A stretch of DNA of 64,000 bases from Clostridiales bacterium (GCA_019415945.1 DXYF01000034.1:1-64000), one strand, 5' to 3'; counted from the first letter of the stretch, positions 1 through 9,390 are shown. A program made the numbers and translations. Notes: generated from the sequence alone by a model not told the origin.

Positions 1-149
1 AGTTGCTGTTTTCTTTCCGTCTTTTCGGCAACAGTCGTTATTATATCAAATCTTTTTCCCTTTTTCAACCCCCCTTTTTCCCTTTTTTTAGTTTTTATAC
101 TTTGCACTAATATGAATTTTTTCTTATACTATTTTATTCTATTTGCTGT

Positions 150-545
150 TCACCGTTTTGCGAAATTACCGAGCTTTTTACAAAGTGAGCTTACGGGAAT
201 ACACAACAGTGCCCACAAAAAGGAATATAACATACAAACCTGACCTTTTAAATTAAATTTACAGTTTGAATAGTCCCATACATTGAGTTTGTATTTTATA
301 TTTACAATGCATCCACACAAAAACTCCATAGAGGTAATAATTAAGCTTCCGAAGAAACAGCAGGGTATTAGTTTTAATTTTCGGTGCTTATTATAAAACC
401 TGAACAGCGACACAAAGCATGCTCCGCCTGTTACAAGCATTGACCAATGAGTCTTGCCTCTCCAGATTATTTCTAAAATCCCGTAGGCAAAACCGCCGAT
501 GATAAACAATATACTGTTATTTTTCAGAAACTTCAAAAAAATCAC
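150..545 (-). CDS. small integral membrane protein, ABC_trans_CmpB-like
   Basis: A 131-residue hydrophobic protein with about four predicted membrane segments (near residues 9-25, 33-50, 62-80, 103-120). The pattern of short helices with GGFAYGILEIIWRG near the start resembles the CmpB-type 'putative ABC-transporter type IV' family, a Firmicutes membrane family of unknown role; that assignment is from memory of the family. The start is unclear. The longest frame begins with GTG at 545, inside the stem of the preceding terminator; a TTG at 536 preceded by GGTGA is an alternative. No promoter is obvious, so expression may depend on readthrough from rnmV. Confidence 0.55.
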   Translation of the reverse strand: MIFLKFLKNNSILFIIGGFAYGILEIIWRGKTHWSMLVTGGACFVSLFRFYNKHRKLKLIPCCFFGSLIITSMEFLCGCIVNIKYKLNVWDYSNCKFNLKGQVCMLYSFLWALLCIPVSSLCKKLGNFAKR

Positions 546-572
546 CGCATTTATTTTTTGCTAAATGCGGTG
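543..572 (-). terminator. intrinsic terminator after rnmV
   Basis: Perfect 11-bp inverted repeat CACCGCATTTA / TAAATGCGGTG with an 8-nt loop, followed on the minus strand by a T run. It ends the comEC-holA-rnmV direction of transcription, and its T run overlaps the presumed start of the next minus-strand gene. Confidence 0.8.
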
Positions 573-597
573 AAATATTCCTGCTTATATGTTTATA

Positions 598-1185
598 TTA
601 TTTTATATCGTCAAGTAATTTCTTGAGTTCATCAAGAGAATACAGGCAGTTCAGAGCGGTGAGCATTGCATTTGCCGAAAGGTACCCGGGCAAGCGGAGA
701 TGATTGAGAAGTTTTTTTCTGTTTTTATCGGCATTTTCTGTGCCTGCCAATCCAAGGCAAAAAAGATCGGATTTTTTAATTTCCTCTTTCACCGAGGTGT
801 TTTCACCGATTACGGTTGCACCGCTTTTGCGAACGGCGTCTACGATAATATGGTCGCTGACGCCCTCGACACCGAGAAGTCCCTCTTTGCCTTTTTTAGG
901 TTTGCGTTTTTCCTTGCCCTCTATCTGTGGTATGTAGCAATGCTTTATTTTTGATTTATCAACTACACCTTTTAAAAAGTTGCGAATGACAAAACCCGCA
1001 GAGTCGCTGTCTGTAAGAACGAGAATACCTCTTGTATCGGCAATTTTTCGGATAAGGTTTTGCTTTTCTTTGTCGGAAAAAACACGGAACCCGTTAGTTT
1101 CTATTATTGGTGCGTCAATTATTGAGGAAAGCTTTATTTTGTCGTATCGTCCCTCAACTATTACTGCCTCTTTAATTTTCAGCAA
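598..1185 (-). CDS. rnmV: ribonuclease M5 (TOPRIM nuclease), 5S rRNA maturation
   Basis: 195 residues with an N-terminal TOPRIM domain: EAVIVEGRYDK near residues 6-16 carries the catalytic Glu, and LVLTDSDSAG near 55-64 carries the DxD metal ligands. This is the RNase M5 layout, the enzyme that trims 5S rRNA precursor in Firmicutes. The C-terminal part is the usual helical RNase M5 extension. The start is a TTG directly after the holA TAG stop, with GGAGGG about 10 bases upstream, so the two genes are translationally coupled. No 5S gene lies in the window. Confidence 0.85.
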   Translation of the reverse strand: MLKIKEAVIVEGRYDKIKLSSIIDAPIIETNGFRVFSDKEKQNLIRKIADTRGILVLTDSDSAGFVIRNFLKGVVDKSKIKHCYIPQIEGKEKRKPKKGKEGLLGVEGVSDHIIVDAVRKSGATVIGENTSVKEEIKKSDLFCLGLAGTENADKNRKKLLNHLRLPGYLSANAMLTALNCLYSLDELKKLLDDIK

Positions 1186-2229
1186 CTAAATTCTGCCCTC
1201 CTTCGCAATAAGCATGAGCTGTGCTATTAGCTGTTCCATATACAGTCTTGAATTTACCGAAACGGATTTAAAATTTATATCGGCTTCTGCCAGTAAATCA
1301 AGGCTTTTTCTTAATGCCTCTGTTGAAACCTTTGCGGTTGCTTTGCGTGCGTTGCTCAGAACAAAAGCTCTGTTTTTATATGCGAAGTCACTTGCGACAT
1401 TCTCCTTTAACACTCCGCATTCATCTGCAACTCTCATCCTGTAGGCGTCAACATAGGAAGCAGAAAGAACATAAAGCATCATAATCGGCTCCTCACGCTG
1501 ATAAAAAAGCAAATCGAGCGTGTTAAACGCCTTTTGGCTGTTGCCGTTTAAAACTGCCTCTGACAACGCAAATATTTTTGTTTCAAGGTTTACTGTTGCA
1601 AGCTTTTCAATGTCATCTAATGTTATTTCTTCTCCCGAAGAATAGGCAGAAATTTTGTCAACCTCGTTTTTTAACAGATTTAAGTCATTTCCGCAGCTTG
1701 ATATAAGCTTTGAAGCATTTACATGCGAAATCATCTTGCCGTTTTCGTTCGCCCATTTTGCAATGTAACGCTCAAGCATAGACTGATTTAGCTTGTTTAA
1801 TTCACAGACAGATCCGTTTTTCTCCGCCTTTTTGATTAACGCCTTAAAATGACTGATATTTTTAACAGGGGTATATGTCGGCATTGAAATTATGAGTATC
1901 GTGCCGCTTACTATATTATCGGTTATCTCCTTAAAGCGTGCAATATCGTTACTGTCCATATTATCAAGAAAAACATCTGACACATAGACGCAGTTATACT
2001 CGCTCATAAAAGGCACAATCTGAAGTGCCGCTGCAAAATCATCTAAATTTATATCACCGCTGTAGGTGTGAAAATTAAACTCGGACGGATTTTTACCCAC
2101 TACGGCTTTTACAAGTTCCTCGGAATAACGCTTTACGAGCATTGATTCGGTTCCGTAGATTACATAACACGGAGAAAACTGTCTTGATTTAATTTGTTTT
2201 TTTAATTCTGATTCCGTAAGCTTTGCCAT
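1186..2229 (-). CDS. holA: DNA polymerase III delta subunit (clamp loader)
   Basis: About 347 residues from the ATG at 2229 (MAKLTESELK), chosen because GGAGGATAAA precedes it; a longer frame exists but has no ribosome site and would overlap comEC heavily. The N-terminal part has the HolA pattern CYVIYGTESMLVKRY, a degenerate P-loop region, then a helical lid and collar (ISHVNASKLISSCGNDLNLLKNEVDK recognisable in pieces). The delta subunit opens the beta clamp during loading. The comEC-holA order with almost no gap is common in Firmicutes. Confidence 0.9.
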   Translation of the reverse strand: MAKLTESELKKQIKSRQFSPCYVIYGTESMLVKRYSEELVKAVVGKNPSEFNFHTYSGDINLDDFAAALQIVPFMSEYNCVYVSDVFLDNMDSNDIARFKEITDNIVSGTILIISMPTYTPVKNISHFKALIKKAEKNGSVCELNKLNQSMLERYIAKWANENGKMISHVNASKLISSCGNDLNLLKNEVDKISAYSSGEEITLDDIEKLATVNLETKIFALSEAVLNGNSQKAFNTLDLLFYQREEPIMMLYVLSASYVDAYRMRVADECGVLKENVASDFAYKNRAFVLSNARKATAKVSTEALRKSLDLLAEADINFKSVSVNSRLYMEQLIAQLMLIAKEGRI

Positions 2230-2230
2230 T

Positions 2231-4450
2231 TTATCCTCCGCTGAAAACAAATTCCACAGTATCGTCGGCGGTTGAGTATATTGTGTCACTTATTTGTTTA
2301 ATGGAATAATATTCTTTGTCGAGCGTACTTTGAAGTCCTGAAAAAATAACGCTGTCACAATGAAGCAAGCCGCTGTTCTCAGGCACCGAATCAATAAGCA
2401 AATAATCAGCCTTTCGGTATTTTTCGGGCAGATTTGCAATGTCAGCTTCACTCGGGACGAACAACAATGTACTTCCGTTAATATTGACATACTGATATGT
2501 AACCGAATCTATGTTTATAACATCAACCGAAGATTTTGAATTCAGATTAACCGTAAAGCTGCAATTATCTCCGAATGTGTTTCTTGAAATTCCGTCATAA
2601 TCTTCAAGACGCTTTGCTTTATCATCGCTGCTATCATATAACAAAATATTTGATATGTCAACTTCGGATAAAAGCTGAGGAATGTATCTTGAATATTTTA
2701 ATTTTATATTAGGAACAATCACGCTGTCAACGGAAGAATAATCGCCGTAGACATCTTGAATAATTCCATAAGCACTTCTTGTACTTCCGCCGCAGGAAAT
2801 AAACGAAATATTGCTTCCGCATTTTACAGCCGCAGATACTCCGCTCCCTACGCTGTAAACGCTTAGAGTCACCGTACCGTATCCGATTACGGAATAAACT
2901 GCCCATCCGAAAACAAGCACAACGGCAGATAACGCTGCACTGTATCTAACATAAAATCCCTTAGCCTTTACGGCATACCCAACGACTACGAGCAAAAACG
3001 ACAATATAAACCACACATAAAAGTAAGGCTTATCCGAATTGACGACAGAGTAAGGCAGTGATGCAAAAAATGAAATTATAAACAAAAACAGTCTGCCTGC
3101 TAATGCGGCAATCAAAGCAAAAGGGTATGCAAGAAAAGAAACAAAAGGAATCAAATTAAAAATCGCCGTAAGCATTGCACAAACCAGCAAAACGCTTACT
3201 ATCGGCTCCAGAAAAAGCGATGAAATCACAACAAACGGCGAAATCGTGTTAAAGGCTACCGTAGTAATCGGTATTATCCACAGCGAAGCCGCGGCGGAAA
3301 CCGATACAAGGCTTACGACAGATTTGACTATCCTGTAAATATATCTGTTAGAAATATTGAGCTTTCTTAAAATGTAAAATTCAATCTTTTTAGCCCATAA
3401 AATTATTCCCAATGTTGCGGAAAATGACAAAATCATTCCTATGTCGCCCACAGCAAAAGGATTAAAAACCGTAAGCACTATTGCCGCCGCCCCGAGAGAA
3501 TTAATTCCGTCGCTCCGTCTCAACAGTGCTTTTGAACAATATGTCATAACAGCCATAACTCCTGATCTGACAACAGACGGAGCAAAACCCGTAACTGATG
3601 CAAAGCACAGCACTACTATTGATAAAATAATGCAAACGGCAAATCTGTTTTTGACCGCATTTTTAAGAAGCAGCAGTACAAATGCCGTGATAATCGAAAG
3701 ATGCAGACCTGAAACCACAATGAGAAAAGTTGTGCCTGTTTTTGAAAAATCATCTTTGACATCACTTTGCAGCGACTGTTTATCTCCGAGCAAAACCGCC
3801 TTGCAGAGAGAAGCCGTACCCTCGGGCAAAATAACATCAAGAGAACGCTCCATCGCTTTTCTTACACCGACGGCTATGCTGTATATTGACTGTTGCTTCT
3901 CACCCGTAGGTTCAATGCTGTTTTCGCTGATATCATAATATGAGGTTAGAAAAATCTTTCTGCTCATCAGATAGCACTCGTCAACTTTAGTTGTATTTAG
4001 TTTTGCTTTTATGCAGTCAAACTCTTCAATCTGCAAATCGCTCACCGATGTTAAATTGATTTTAAAATTCTCTTTTTTGCCGTTTATCTGCGTTACCGCA
4101 ATGGTATAAAGGTTGCTCGATTCCTTAACCTGAATTTTATCGCAAACATATCCGTTGATTGTTATTTCTTTATCGGAATAATTATCAACTACGGGAGAAT
4201 AAACCGCATTTGTGTAAACAAATATTGACACGCACGCTGTAAGAGAAACAGCCGCAAGTACAATCATAAGGCTTGAAACCTCGGACTTTATTTTGATTTT
4301 GCGTCTTAAAATCTTGAGTATAATCCCTGCCGAAATTGCAAACAAGGACAATACGGTTAACGACACGGTGACAATACTGTCAGAAAAATAGAAAACGACT
4401 GCAAGCACGGAAAGATAAGTCAGTCCTATCGTTCCAAGCAGTCGTTTCAT
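2231..4450 (-). CDS. comEC: ComEC/Rec2 DNA uptake channel with degenerate C-terminal domain
   Basis: About 739 residues. Order: N-terminal membrane helices, a periplasm-facing OB-like segment (about 90-190), the ComEC/Rec2 multi-helix core (about 200-510, with LVVSGLHLSI, the family signature), and a C-terminal metallo-beta-lactamase-like domain. ComEC conducts single-stranded DNA across the membrane in transformation. In the C-terminal domain the HxHxDH metal site is missing: where it should follow the first strand I read VPNIKLKYSRYIPQL. The domain is therefore probably not a metallo-nuclease. Start ATG at 4450 is preferred over 4459 because AAGGA is then 9 bases away. Confidence 0.88.
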   Translation of the reverse strand: MKRLLGTIGLTYLSVLAVVFYFSDSIVTVSLTVLSLFAISAGIILKILRRKIKIKSEVSSLMIVLAAVSLTACVSIFVYTNAVYSPVVDNYSDKEITINGYVCDKIQVKESSNLYTIAVTQINGKKENFKINLTSVSDLQIEEFDCIKAKLNTTKVDECYLMSRKIFLTSYYDISENSIEPTGEKQQSIYSIAVGVRKAMERSLDVILPEGTASLCKAVLLGDKQSLQSDVKDDFSKTGTTFLIVVSGLHLSIITAFVLLLLKNAVKNRFAVCIILSIVVLCFASVTGFAPSVVRSGVMAVMTYCSKALLRRSDGINSLGAAAIVLTVFNPFAVGDIGMILSFSATLGIILWAKKIEFYILRKLNISNRYIYRIVKSVVSLVSVSAAASLWIIPITTVAFNTISPFVVISSLFLEPIVSVLLVCAMLTAIFNLIPFVSFLAYPFALIAALAGRLFLFIISFFASLPYSVVNSDKPYFYVWFILSFLLVVVGYAVKAKGFYVRYSAALSAVVLVFGWAVYSVIGYGTVTLSVYSVGSGVSAAVKCGSNISFISCGGSTRSAYGIIQDVYGDYSSVDSVIVPNIKLKYSRYIPQLLSEVDISNILLYDSSDDKAKRLEDYDGISRNTFGDNCSFTVNLNSKSSVDVINIDSVTYQYVNINGSTLLFVPSEADIANLPEKYRKADYLLIDSVPENSGLLHCDSVIFSGLQSTLDKEYYSIKQISDTIYSTADDTVEFVFSGG

Positions 4451-4483
4451 AAGTTTCATTCCTTTTTGGCTGATTATTTAAAA

Positions 4484-4673
4484 AAGTCGAGTACCTCGAC
4501 ACTGGGTTCGAGCAGACAGATTGATATTATCAAATCTTCTCTGCCCGACCGTTTTCGAGCAGTTTCCTATAAAGTAAAAAGTCGAGTGCCTCGACACTGG
4601 GTTTGAGCAGACAGGTTAATATTATCAAACCTTCTCTGCCCGACCGTTTTCGATCAGTTTCCTATAAAGTAAA
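4484..4673 (-). repeat. tandem duplication of a 95-bp structured terminator unit
   Basis: Two head-to-tail copies, 4484-4578 and 4579-4673, over 90% identical. Each holds GTCGAG-NNN-CTCGAC followed on the minus strand by a T run (intrinsic terminator) and a second imperfect hairpin (CAGACAGATT / AAATCTTCTCTG in copy one). In copy two the inner stem changes from AGATT/AATCT to AGGTT/AACCT, a compensated pair, which argues for selection on RNA structure. The right copy includes the last codons of the phosphoribosyltransferase gene. Confidence 0.8.
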
Positions 4674-5201
4674 AAAGAGAGGAAGCTCTGCAAGATAATA
4701 AATATCAGTTCGTCCTCTGGCGTCGCCCTCGGCGAGCACAGCCGCCTTGCCTACAATTTCGGCACCCGATTTTTGTACGAGTGTTTCGAGAGCTTTGAGG
4801 CTGTTTCCCGTTGATATAACATCATCAACAATAAGCACTCTTTTGTCTTTTAAAAACTCTTTGTCGTTTTCACCGAAGTAAAGCTTTTGATGCTCTGCCG
4901 TTGTAATCGAATCGACCTCAACCTCAACGGGGTTTCTCATATATACCTTGACGCCTTTTCTTGCGACCTTGTAGTTTCTGCACCCCTGTCTTGCCATTTC
5001 GTAGCAAAGCGGAATCCCCTTTGCCTCTGCCGTTACGACAACATCGTGTTCGGGACAGATTTTCAGAAGTTCACAGGCGGCTCTTTCTGTCATCTCGACA
5101 TCGCCGAACATAATAAATGCAGCAATATCAAGTTTGTCGTTTACCGCAAACAGCTCAAGCTCACGCTCAAGCCCCGCTATATTTATTTTGTATGTACTCA
5201 T
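4662..5201 (-). CDS. apt: adenine-type phosphoribosyltransferase
   Basis: 179 residues of type I phosphoribosyltransferase fold. The PRPP-binding loop is RVLIVDDVISTGNS near residues 121-134, and VVVTAEAKGIPLCYEMA near 55-71 matches the purine PRT hood region. Such enzymes salvage a purine base with PRPP to the nucleotide. Family-level assignment is firm; adenine as substrate is an inference, as xanthine/hypoxanthine relatives look similar. Start ATG follows AAGGGGTAAAT. The 3' end lies inside the tandem repeat that separates it from comEC. Confidence 0.75.
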   Translation of the reverse strand: MSTYKINIAGLERELELFAVNDKLDIAAFIMFGDVEMTERAACELLKICPEHDVVVTAEAKGIPLCYEMARQGCRNYKVARKGVKVYMRNPVEVEVDSITTAEHQKLYFGENDKEFLKDKRVLIVDDVISTGNSLKALETLVQKSGAEIVGKAAVLAEGDARGRTDIYYLAELPLFFTL

Positions 5202-5210
5202 ATTTACCCC

Positions 5211-5552
5211 TTATGCCATTTGTCCGCTCAGTTTTTTTCCTCCGAGAATGTGGAAATGCATATGCATTACGCTCTGGCATCCGTCATCTCCGCAGTTGTT
5301 AACAATGCGATAGCCGTTATCAAGTCCGAGAGATTTTGCAATTTCGGGAATTTTGGTAAAAATATGTGCAATTACATCAGAATTTGAATCGTCAATATCG
5401 TTTGCACACGAAATATGCTGTTTGGGAATCACAAGAACATGAACGGGAGCTTGCGGCTCAAGGTCATAAAACGCAAGTATTTTGTCGTCCTCATATGCTT
5501 TTTTTGACGGAATCGAGCCGTCAATAATTTTACAAAATATACAGTCAGCCAT
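5211..5552 (-). CDS. HIT-family nucleotide hydrolase (HinT-like)
   Basis: About 113 residues from the ATG at 5552 (MADCIFCKII), preferred because AAGGGCGG lies just upstream. The CxxC at residues 4-7 and the catalytic histidine triad HMHFHILGG near the C-terminus are present, as in HinT-like purine nucleoside phosphoramidases. It is cytoplasmic. It lies 9 bp upstream of apt in the same direction, so the two probably form one transcript. Confidence 0.88.
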   Translation of the reverse strand: MADCIFCKIIDGSIPSKKAYEDDKILAFYDLEPQAPVHVLVIPKQHISCANDIDDSNSDVIAHIFTKIPEIAKSLGLDNGYRIVNNCGDDGCQSVMHMHFHILGGKKLSGQMA

Positions 5553-5649
5553 AACTAACCGCCCTTTCAAAAGTTTTTAAAATCTTAAGTATATTTTAAC
5601 CCGTCTTTAAATCAAGGTCAATATATATTTACAAATAAATGGGTTTGAA

Positions 5650-6363
5650 TTATTTTTTTGCGGTAATTTTCTTTTCTTCGCCGCGTATAAGTCTGCGAAT
5701 ATTATCCTTGTGCTTAACAATTACAAAAATTCCTATAACAAGAGCCGCAGCCGTAGAAAGCAAAACATAAGAAAGGCTGTATCCGCTGCTGCCCGAATAG
5801 TCAAAAATAAATGTCACAGCAAAGGTATAAGGAGCATAAAGTACAGCACAGATAATGCTTGCGGCAGATATAATCTTGGTAATCAAAAATATTATTAAAA
5901 ATGTCGCTATAATAAGAAGAAACACACGCCAGTCCTCTACGAGCATCAAAGCCGCAGCCGTAACAACTCCTTTTCCCCCTTTAAAATTAAAATATATCGG
6001 GTAGGAATGACCGAGGATGCAGAAAATTCCTGCTATGTACTTTCCGCAGTTTACATATTCGTTTGACAGAATCTGCGTATCTGCCGTGATAAACGAAAAG
6101 ATAAAACCTCCCAAAAGTACCGCAACAATGCATTTGAGAGCGTCGCTCACTATGGTAATTATCGCAGGCATCTTACCTACGCTGCGTAAAACATTTGTAA
6201 AACCCGCATTACCGCTTCCCATCTGACGAATATCTTTTTTGCCCTTGGTAACGATTTTTGTAACCAAAACGGCAGTATTAATACTTCCCAGAAGATAAGC
6301 AATAACTGCCGAGATAATAAACCGCCACCAGTTTTCCGCGATAAAACTCAAATAAAAGTCCAT
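5650..6363 (-). CDS. plsY: acyl-phosphate:glycerol-3-phosphate acyltransferase PlsY
   Basis: 237 residues with about five membrane helices. The three PlsY signatures are visible: GSGNAGFTNVLR (48-59), GHSYPIYFNFKGGKGVVTA (115-133, a glycine-rich loop with the conserved lysines), and the C-terminal helix with IVKHKDNIRRL. PlsY makes lysophosphatidate from acyl phosphate, the first step of phospholipid synthesis in this group. The start codon directly abuts the stop of der (TAAATG), implying coupling. Confidence 0.93.
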   Translation of the reverse strand: MDFYLSFIAENWWRFIISAVIAYLLGSINTAVLVTKIVTKGKKDIRQMGSGNAGFTNVLRSVGKMPAIITIVSDALKCIVAVLLGGFIFSFITADTQILSNEYVNCGKYIAGIFCILGHSYPIYFNFKGGKGVVTAAALMLVEDWRVFLLIIATFLIIFLITKIISAASIICAVLYAPYTFAVTFIFDYSGSSGYSLSYVLLSTAAALVIGIFVIVKHKDNIRRLIRGEEKKITAKK

Positions 6364-7686
6364 TTATTTGTCCCCTCTTTCTCTTATTATTATCCTGACA
6401 GGAGTACCTTCCAGACCGAAAGCTTCACGGATTCTGTTTTCGAGGTAACGCTGATACGAGAAATGGAAAAGCGAAGCGTCATTGCAGAAAAACACAAAAG
6501 CAGGCGGCTTTACGGAAGCCTGAGTCATATAAAAAATCTTGAGTCTTTTACCCTTATCCGACGGCGGCTGAACCCTTGTCGTTGCCTGAGCCAGAAGCTC
6601 GTTCAGCATACCTGTCTTGATTCTGCGGTTTGCCGATTCATTGCAGCTTACAATATATTCAAAAAGCTTATCAATTCTCAAGCCCGTCTTTGCAGAAATA
6701 AACACCTGCGGTGCATATGACATAAAGGCAAAATCCGTATCAAGCTTTTTGCGGAATTCCTGCATGGTCTTGTCGTTTTTCTCGATTGCGTCCCATTTGT
6801 TTACCGCAATTATACAGGCTCTTCCTGCCTCGTGAGCAAGACCGGCAACCTTTGTGTCCTGCTCTGTTATGCCCTGCGTTGCGTCAATCATAATGACGCA
6901 TACATCACTGCGTTCAATAGCCATTTTGGCTCTGATTATACTGTATTTTTCAATATTGTCGTAAATCTTGCTCTGGCGACGCAGTCCGGCTGTATCGGTA
7001 AAATTAAATTTGCCGTACTCGTTTTCGACAAGGGTGTCGATTGAATCTCTTGTCGTGCCTGCAATATCAGACACTATGCAACGCTCCTCATTGGTGATTT
7101 TATTGACAAGCGATGACTTTCCTGCATTCGGCTTACCGATTACGGCAACATTGATTATTGATTCGTCCTCCTGAATTTCGTTGTCAAAATCAAGACACTC
7201 AAAAACTCTGTCGAGCAAATCGCCCGTACCGTGACCGTGAACGGCGGACACCTGAACGGGGTCGCCGAGACCGAGATTATAAAATTCATAAAATTCGGGA
7301 GCGGGCTCACCGAGAGAATCGCATTTGTTCACACACAAAACTACAGGCTTGTTTGATTTTTGGAGCATTTGGGCAACATCCATATCGGTTGAAACCATAC
7401 CCGACTTGCAGTCGGTGACAAAAATTATTACATTTGCCGTGTCTATTGCAAGCTGTGCCTGACGACGCATCTGCGAAAGTATTACATCATCGGACTTCGG
7501 CTCGATTCCGCCCGTGTCAACAATAAACGCAGTCCGTGAGCACCACTCTACCTCACCGTAAATTCGGTCGCGGGTAACGCCTGGGGTATCGTCAACTATT
7601 GAAAGTCTTTTTCCTATAAGCTTATTAAAAAGCGTTGATTTGCCGACATTCGGTCTGCCGACTATTGCTATAACGGGTTTGCTCAT
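6364..7686 (-). CDS. der: ribosome-assembly GTPase Der (EngA)
   Basis: 440 residues with two GTPase domains in tandem: GRPNVGKST, DTPG and NKCD in the first, GKPNAGKSS, DTAG and NKWD in the second, then a KH-like C-terminal domain (from about 355). That double-G layout is unique to Der, which acts on the 50S subunit. Ribosome site AAGGGTGAT precedes the ATG. plsY follows without a gap, an arrangement common in Clostridia. Confidence 0.97.
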   Translation of the reverse strand: MSKPVIAIVGRPNVGKSTLFNKLIGKRLSIVDDTPGVTRDRIYGEVEWCSRTAFIVDTGGIEPKSDDVILSQMRRQAQLAIDTANVIIFVTDCKSGMVSTDMDVAQMLQKSNKPVVLCVNKCDSLGEPAPEFYEFYNLGLGDPVQVSAVHGHGTGDLLDRVFECLDFDNEIQEDESIINVAVIGKPNAGKSSLVNKITNEERCIVSDIAGTTRDSIDTLVENEYGKFNFTDTAGLRRQSKIYDNIEKYSIIRAKMAIERSDVCVIMIDATQGITEQDTKVAGLAHEAGRACIIAVNKWDAIEKNDKTMQEFRKKLDTDFAFMSYAPQVFISAKTGLRIDKLFEYIVSCNESANRRIKTGMLNELLAQATTRVQPPSDKGKRLKIFYMTQASVKPPAFVFFCNDASLFHFSYQRYLENRIREAFGLEGTPVRIIIRERGDK

Positions 7687-7750
7687 ATTTTAATCACCCT
7701 TTTCACTAAAATTATATTTTTAACAAGTTTAATCCGACAGATATTCACAA

Positions 7751-9049
7751 TCAATCGGCAATTATTGCATTTATAAGATCTGTGCCGTTGTTGTTTACCG
7801 CACAAAGCTCAACGCCCAGAGAACTTTCAACATCATTTGTTGAAACATCATCAAGAAATAAATCGTTTTCAAACCGAAGCATCGATGACGGGATAATCAA
7901 GCGTTTTCCGATGTTTTTATTTCTTAGCTGTTTTATCAGATCTCCGCCCGTAACAAGTCCCGAAACATTTACTCCGCCGCCGAAAAAGTCATTTTTGATT
8001 GCCTGAGTGTTTATTGTAATATTAGGGAATTTTTCGTTTATCATCAACATAATGTTTTTCATAAACGGATAAACTCCCGTTCCGCAGGCTATCGTAACGG
8101 TGTGGTTAAGCTCCAAATCAGGCTCGTACTCCTCAAGTGCCCACTTTACATCATCGGTAAGATAAGCAATCATACCGACACCGTCCTCAAGTGCGGGAAA
8201 ATCCTCGTAATATTCAGGCTTCGGAATGTCACGCTCAGCCATAATATAAAACTCGTCGCCGGCAAAAAATATTCTTCTGCCGTATTTTTGTCTGCATTTT
8301 TCCGCAAACGCCTCAATTAAATCGAGTGTTTTTGCGGCAGTTTCTTTGTTATAGGGCACAAGCGGATACAGTCCGTCTCTGTACGCCGTAAGTCCCACGG
8401 GTACTATTGCGGTCATCTCAACACCCAGATTTTCAAGGTCGGTCATTGTTCTGAGCAGCTCTTCGCCGTCATTGATCCCCGGACACGCTACAATTTGACA
8501 GTTAAGCGTTATTCCTGCGTCCGCAAAGCGTTTTAAGTACTTCAACGCATCTCCCGCAAAACGGTTATTCATCATTTTGCATCTAAGTTCGGGGTTCGTT
8601 GTATGAACCGATACATTAATAGGACTTATATGCATTTTTATGATTCTCTCGATTTCATGTTCGGTAATATTGGTAAGCGTTATATAATTTCCGAATAAAA
8701 ACGAAAGGCGGCTGTCATCATCTTTAAAGTAAAGAGATTTTCTAAGGCCTTTCGGCAACTGGTCAATAAAGCAAAAAATGCACTTATTTCGGCAGGAATG
8801 CTGCTTATCCATAAGATAAGTTTCAAACTCAAGCCCAATTTCATCATACTCCGGCTTGCAGATTTTTACTTTTCTTACAGACTTGTCGTCGGAAATTTCA
8901 AGCACAAGCTGATTGTTCACCTGATAAAAGCGATAGTCAAGTACATCTATAATTTCATTTGAATTAATAGAAACAAGAGTTTCTCCGCTCTTTATTCCGG
9001 CTCTTTCAGCGTGACTGCCTCTTGCCACGCCGTGGATTTTTACAGCCAC
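7751..9049 (-). CDS. PDZ + radical SAM protein, DUF512 family
   Basis: 432 residues. Residues 1-60 form a PDZ-like domain (HAERAGIKSGETLVSING-like). A CxxxCxxC cluster (CRNKCIFC, about residues 85-92) binds the radical-SAM iron-sulfur cluster, followed by FIDQLPKGLR and the C-terminal DUF512 domain. The family is conserved in Firmicutes and cyanobacteria; its substrate is unknown to me. The start is GTG at 9049 after GAGGGTGAG. It sits beside der and plsY in many Clostridia, hinting at a housekeeping role. Confidence 0.88.
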   Translation of the reverse strand: MAVKIHGVARGSHAERAGIKSGETLVSINSNEIIDVLDYRFYQVNNQLVLEISDDKSVRKVKICKPEYDEIGLEFETYLMDKQHSCRNKCIFCFIDQLPKGLRKSLYFKDDDSRLSFLFGNYITLTNITEHEIERIIKMHISPINVSVHTTNPELRCKMMNNRFAGDALKYLKRFADAGITLNCQIVACPGINDGEELLRTMTDLENLGVEMTAIVPVGLTAYRDGLYPLVPYNKETAAKTLDLIEAFAEKCRQKYGRRIFFAGDEFYIMAERDIPKPEYYEDFPALEDGVGMIAYLTDDVKWALEEYEPDLELNHTVTIACGTGVYPFMKNIMLMINEKFPNITINTQAIKNDFFGGGVNVSGLVTGGDLIKQLRNKNIGKRLIIPSSMLRFENDLFLDDVSTNDVESSLGVELCAVNNNGTDLINAIIAD

Positions 9050-9122
9050 GCACTCACCCTCTTAAATCATAATATACGCACATATATTTTACACAAATTT
9101 ATCAAAATAATCAAGAAAAAAG

Positions 9123-9155
9123 CAAAACAAAAGGGCGAACAGATAACTGCCGCCC
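9123..9155 (-). terminator. terminator after rpmF
   Basis: Hairpin GGGCG / CGCCC with further internal pairing, followed on the minus strand by TTTTGTTTT. It ends the yceD-rpmF transcript. Confidence 0.65.
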
Positions 9156-9174
9156 ATAGTGTTTTCGGAAAAAA

Positions 9175-9363
9175 TTACTGCTCGTCTTTCTTTACGATAA
9201 CCTGTCTGCCGTTGTACATACCACAGTTACCGCAAGCTCTGTGAGCTGCCATTAACTCACCGCAGTTAGGACATGTTGTGAGTGTAGGAGCGTTAAGCTT
9301 CCATACTGTTGAACGTCTTGAGCTCTTTCTTGCGTGTGATGTTTTTCTCTTTGGTACTGCCAT
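9175..9363 (-). CDS. rpmF: 50S ribosomal protein L32
   Basis: 62 residues. Starts MAVPKRKTSHARK, the L32 signature, and carries the zinc-ribbon cysteines CPNCGE and CGNCG. Part of the large ribosomal subunit. Preceded by GGAGGTCTTTGTA and located 27 bp after the yceD-like gene, the standard yceD-rpmF pair. Confidence 0.97.
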   Translation of the reverse strand: MAVPKRKTSHARKSSRRSTVWKLNAPTLTTCPNCGELMAAHRACGNCGMYNGRQVIVKKDEQ

Positions 9364-9390
9364 TACAAAGACCTCCTTACAATATTTATA

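Noticed and set aside
3441..3938. Plus-strand open frame of 165 codons opposite comEC
   Set aside because: Antisense shadow of the membrane-helix region; no start signals, composition of a mirrored hydrophobic gene.
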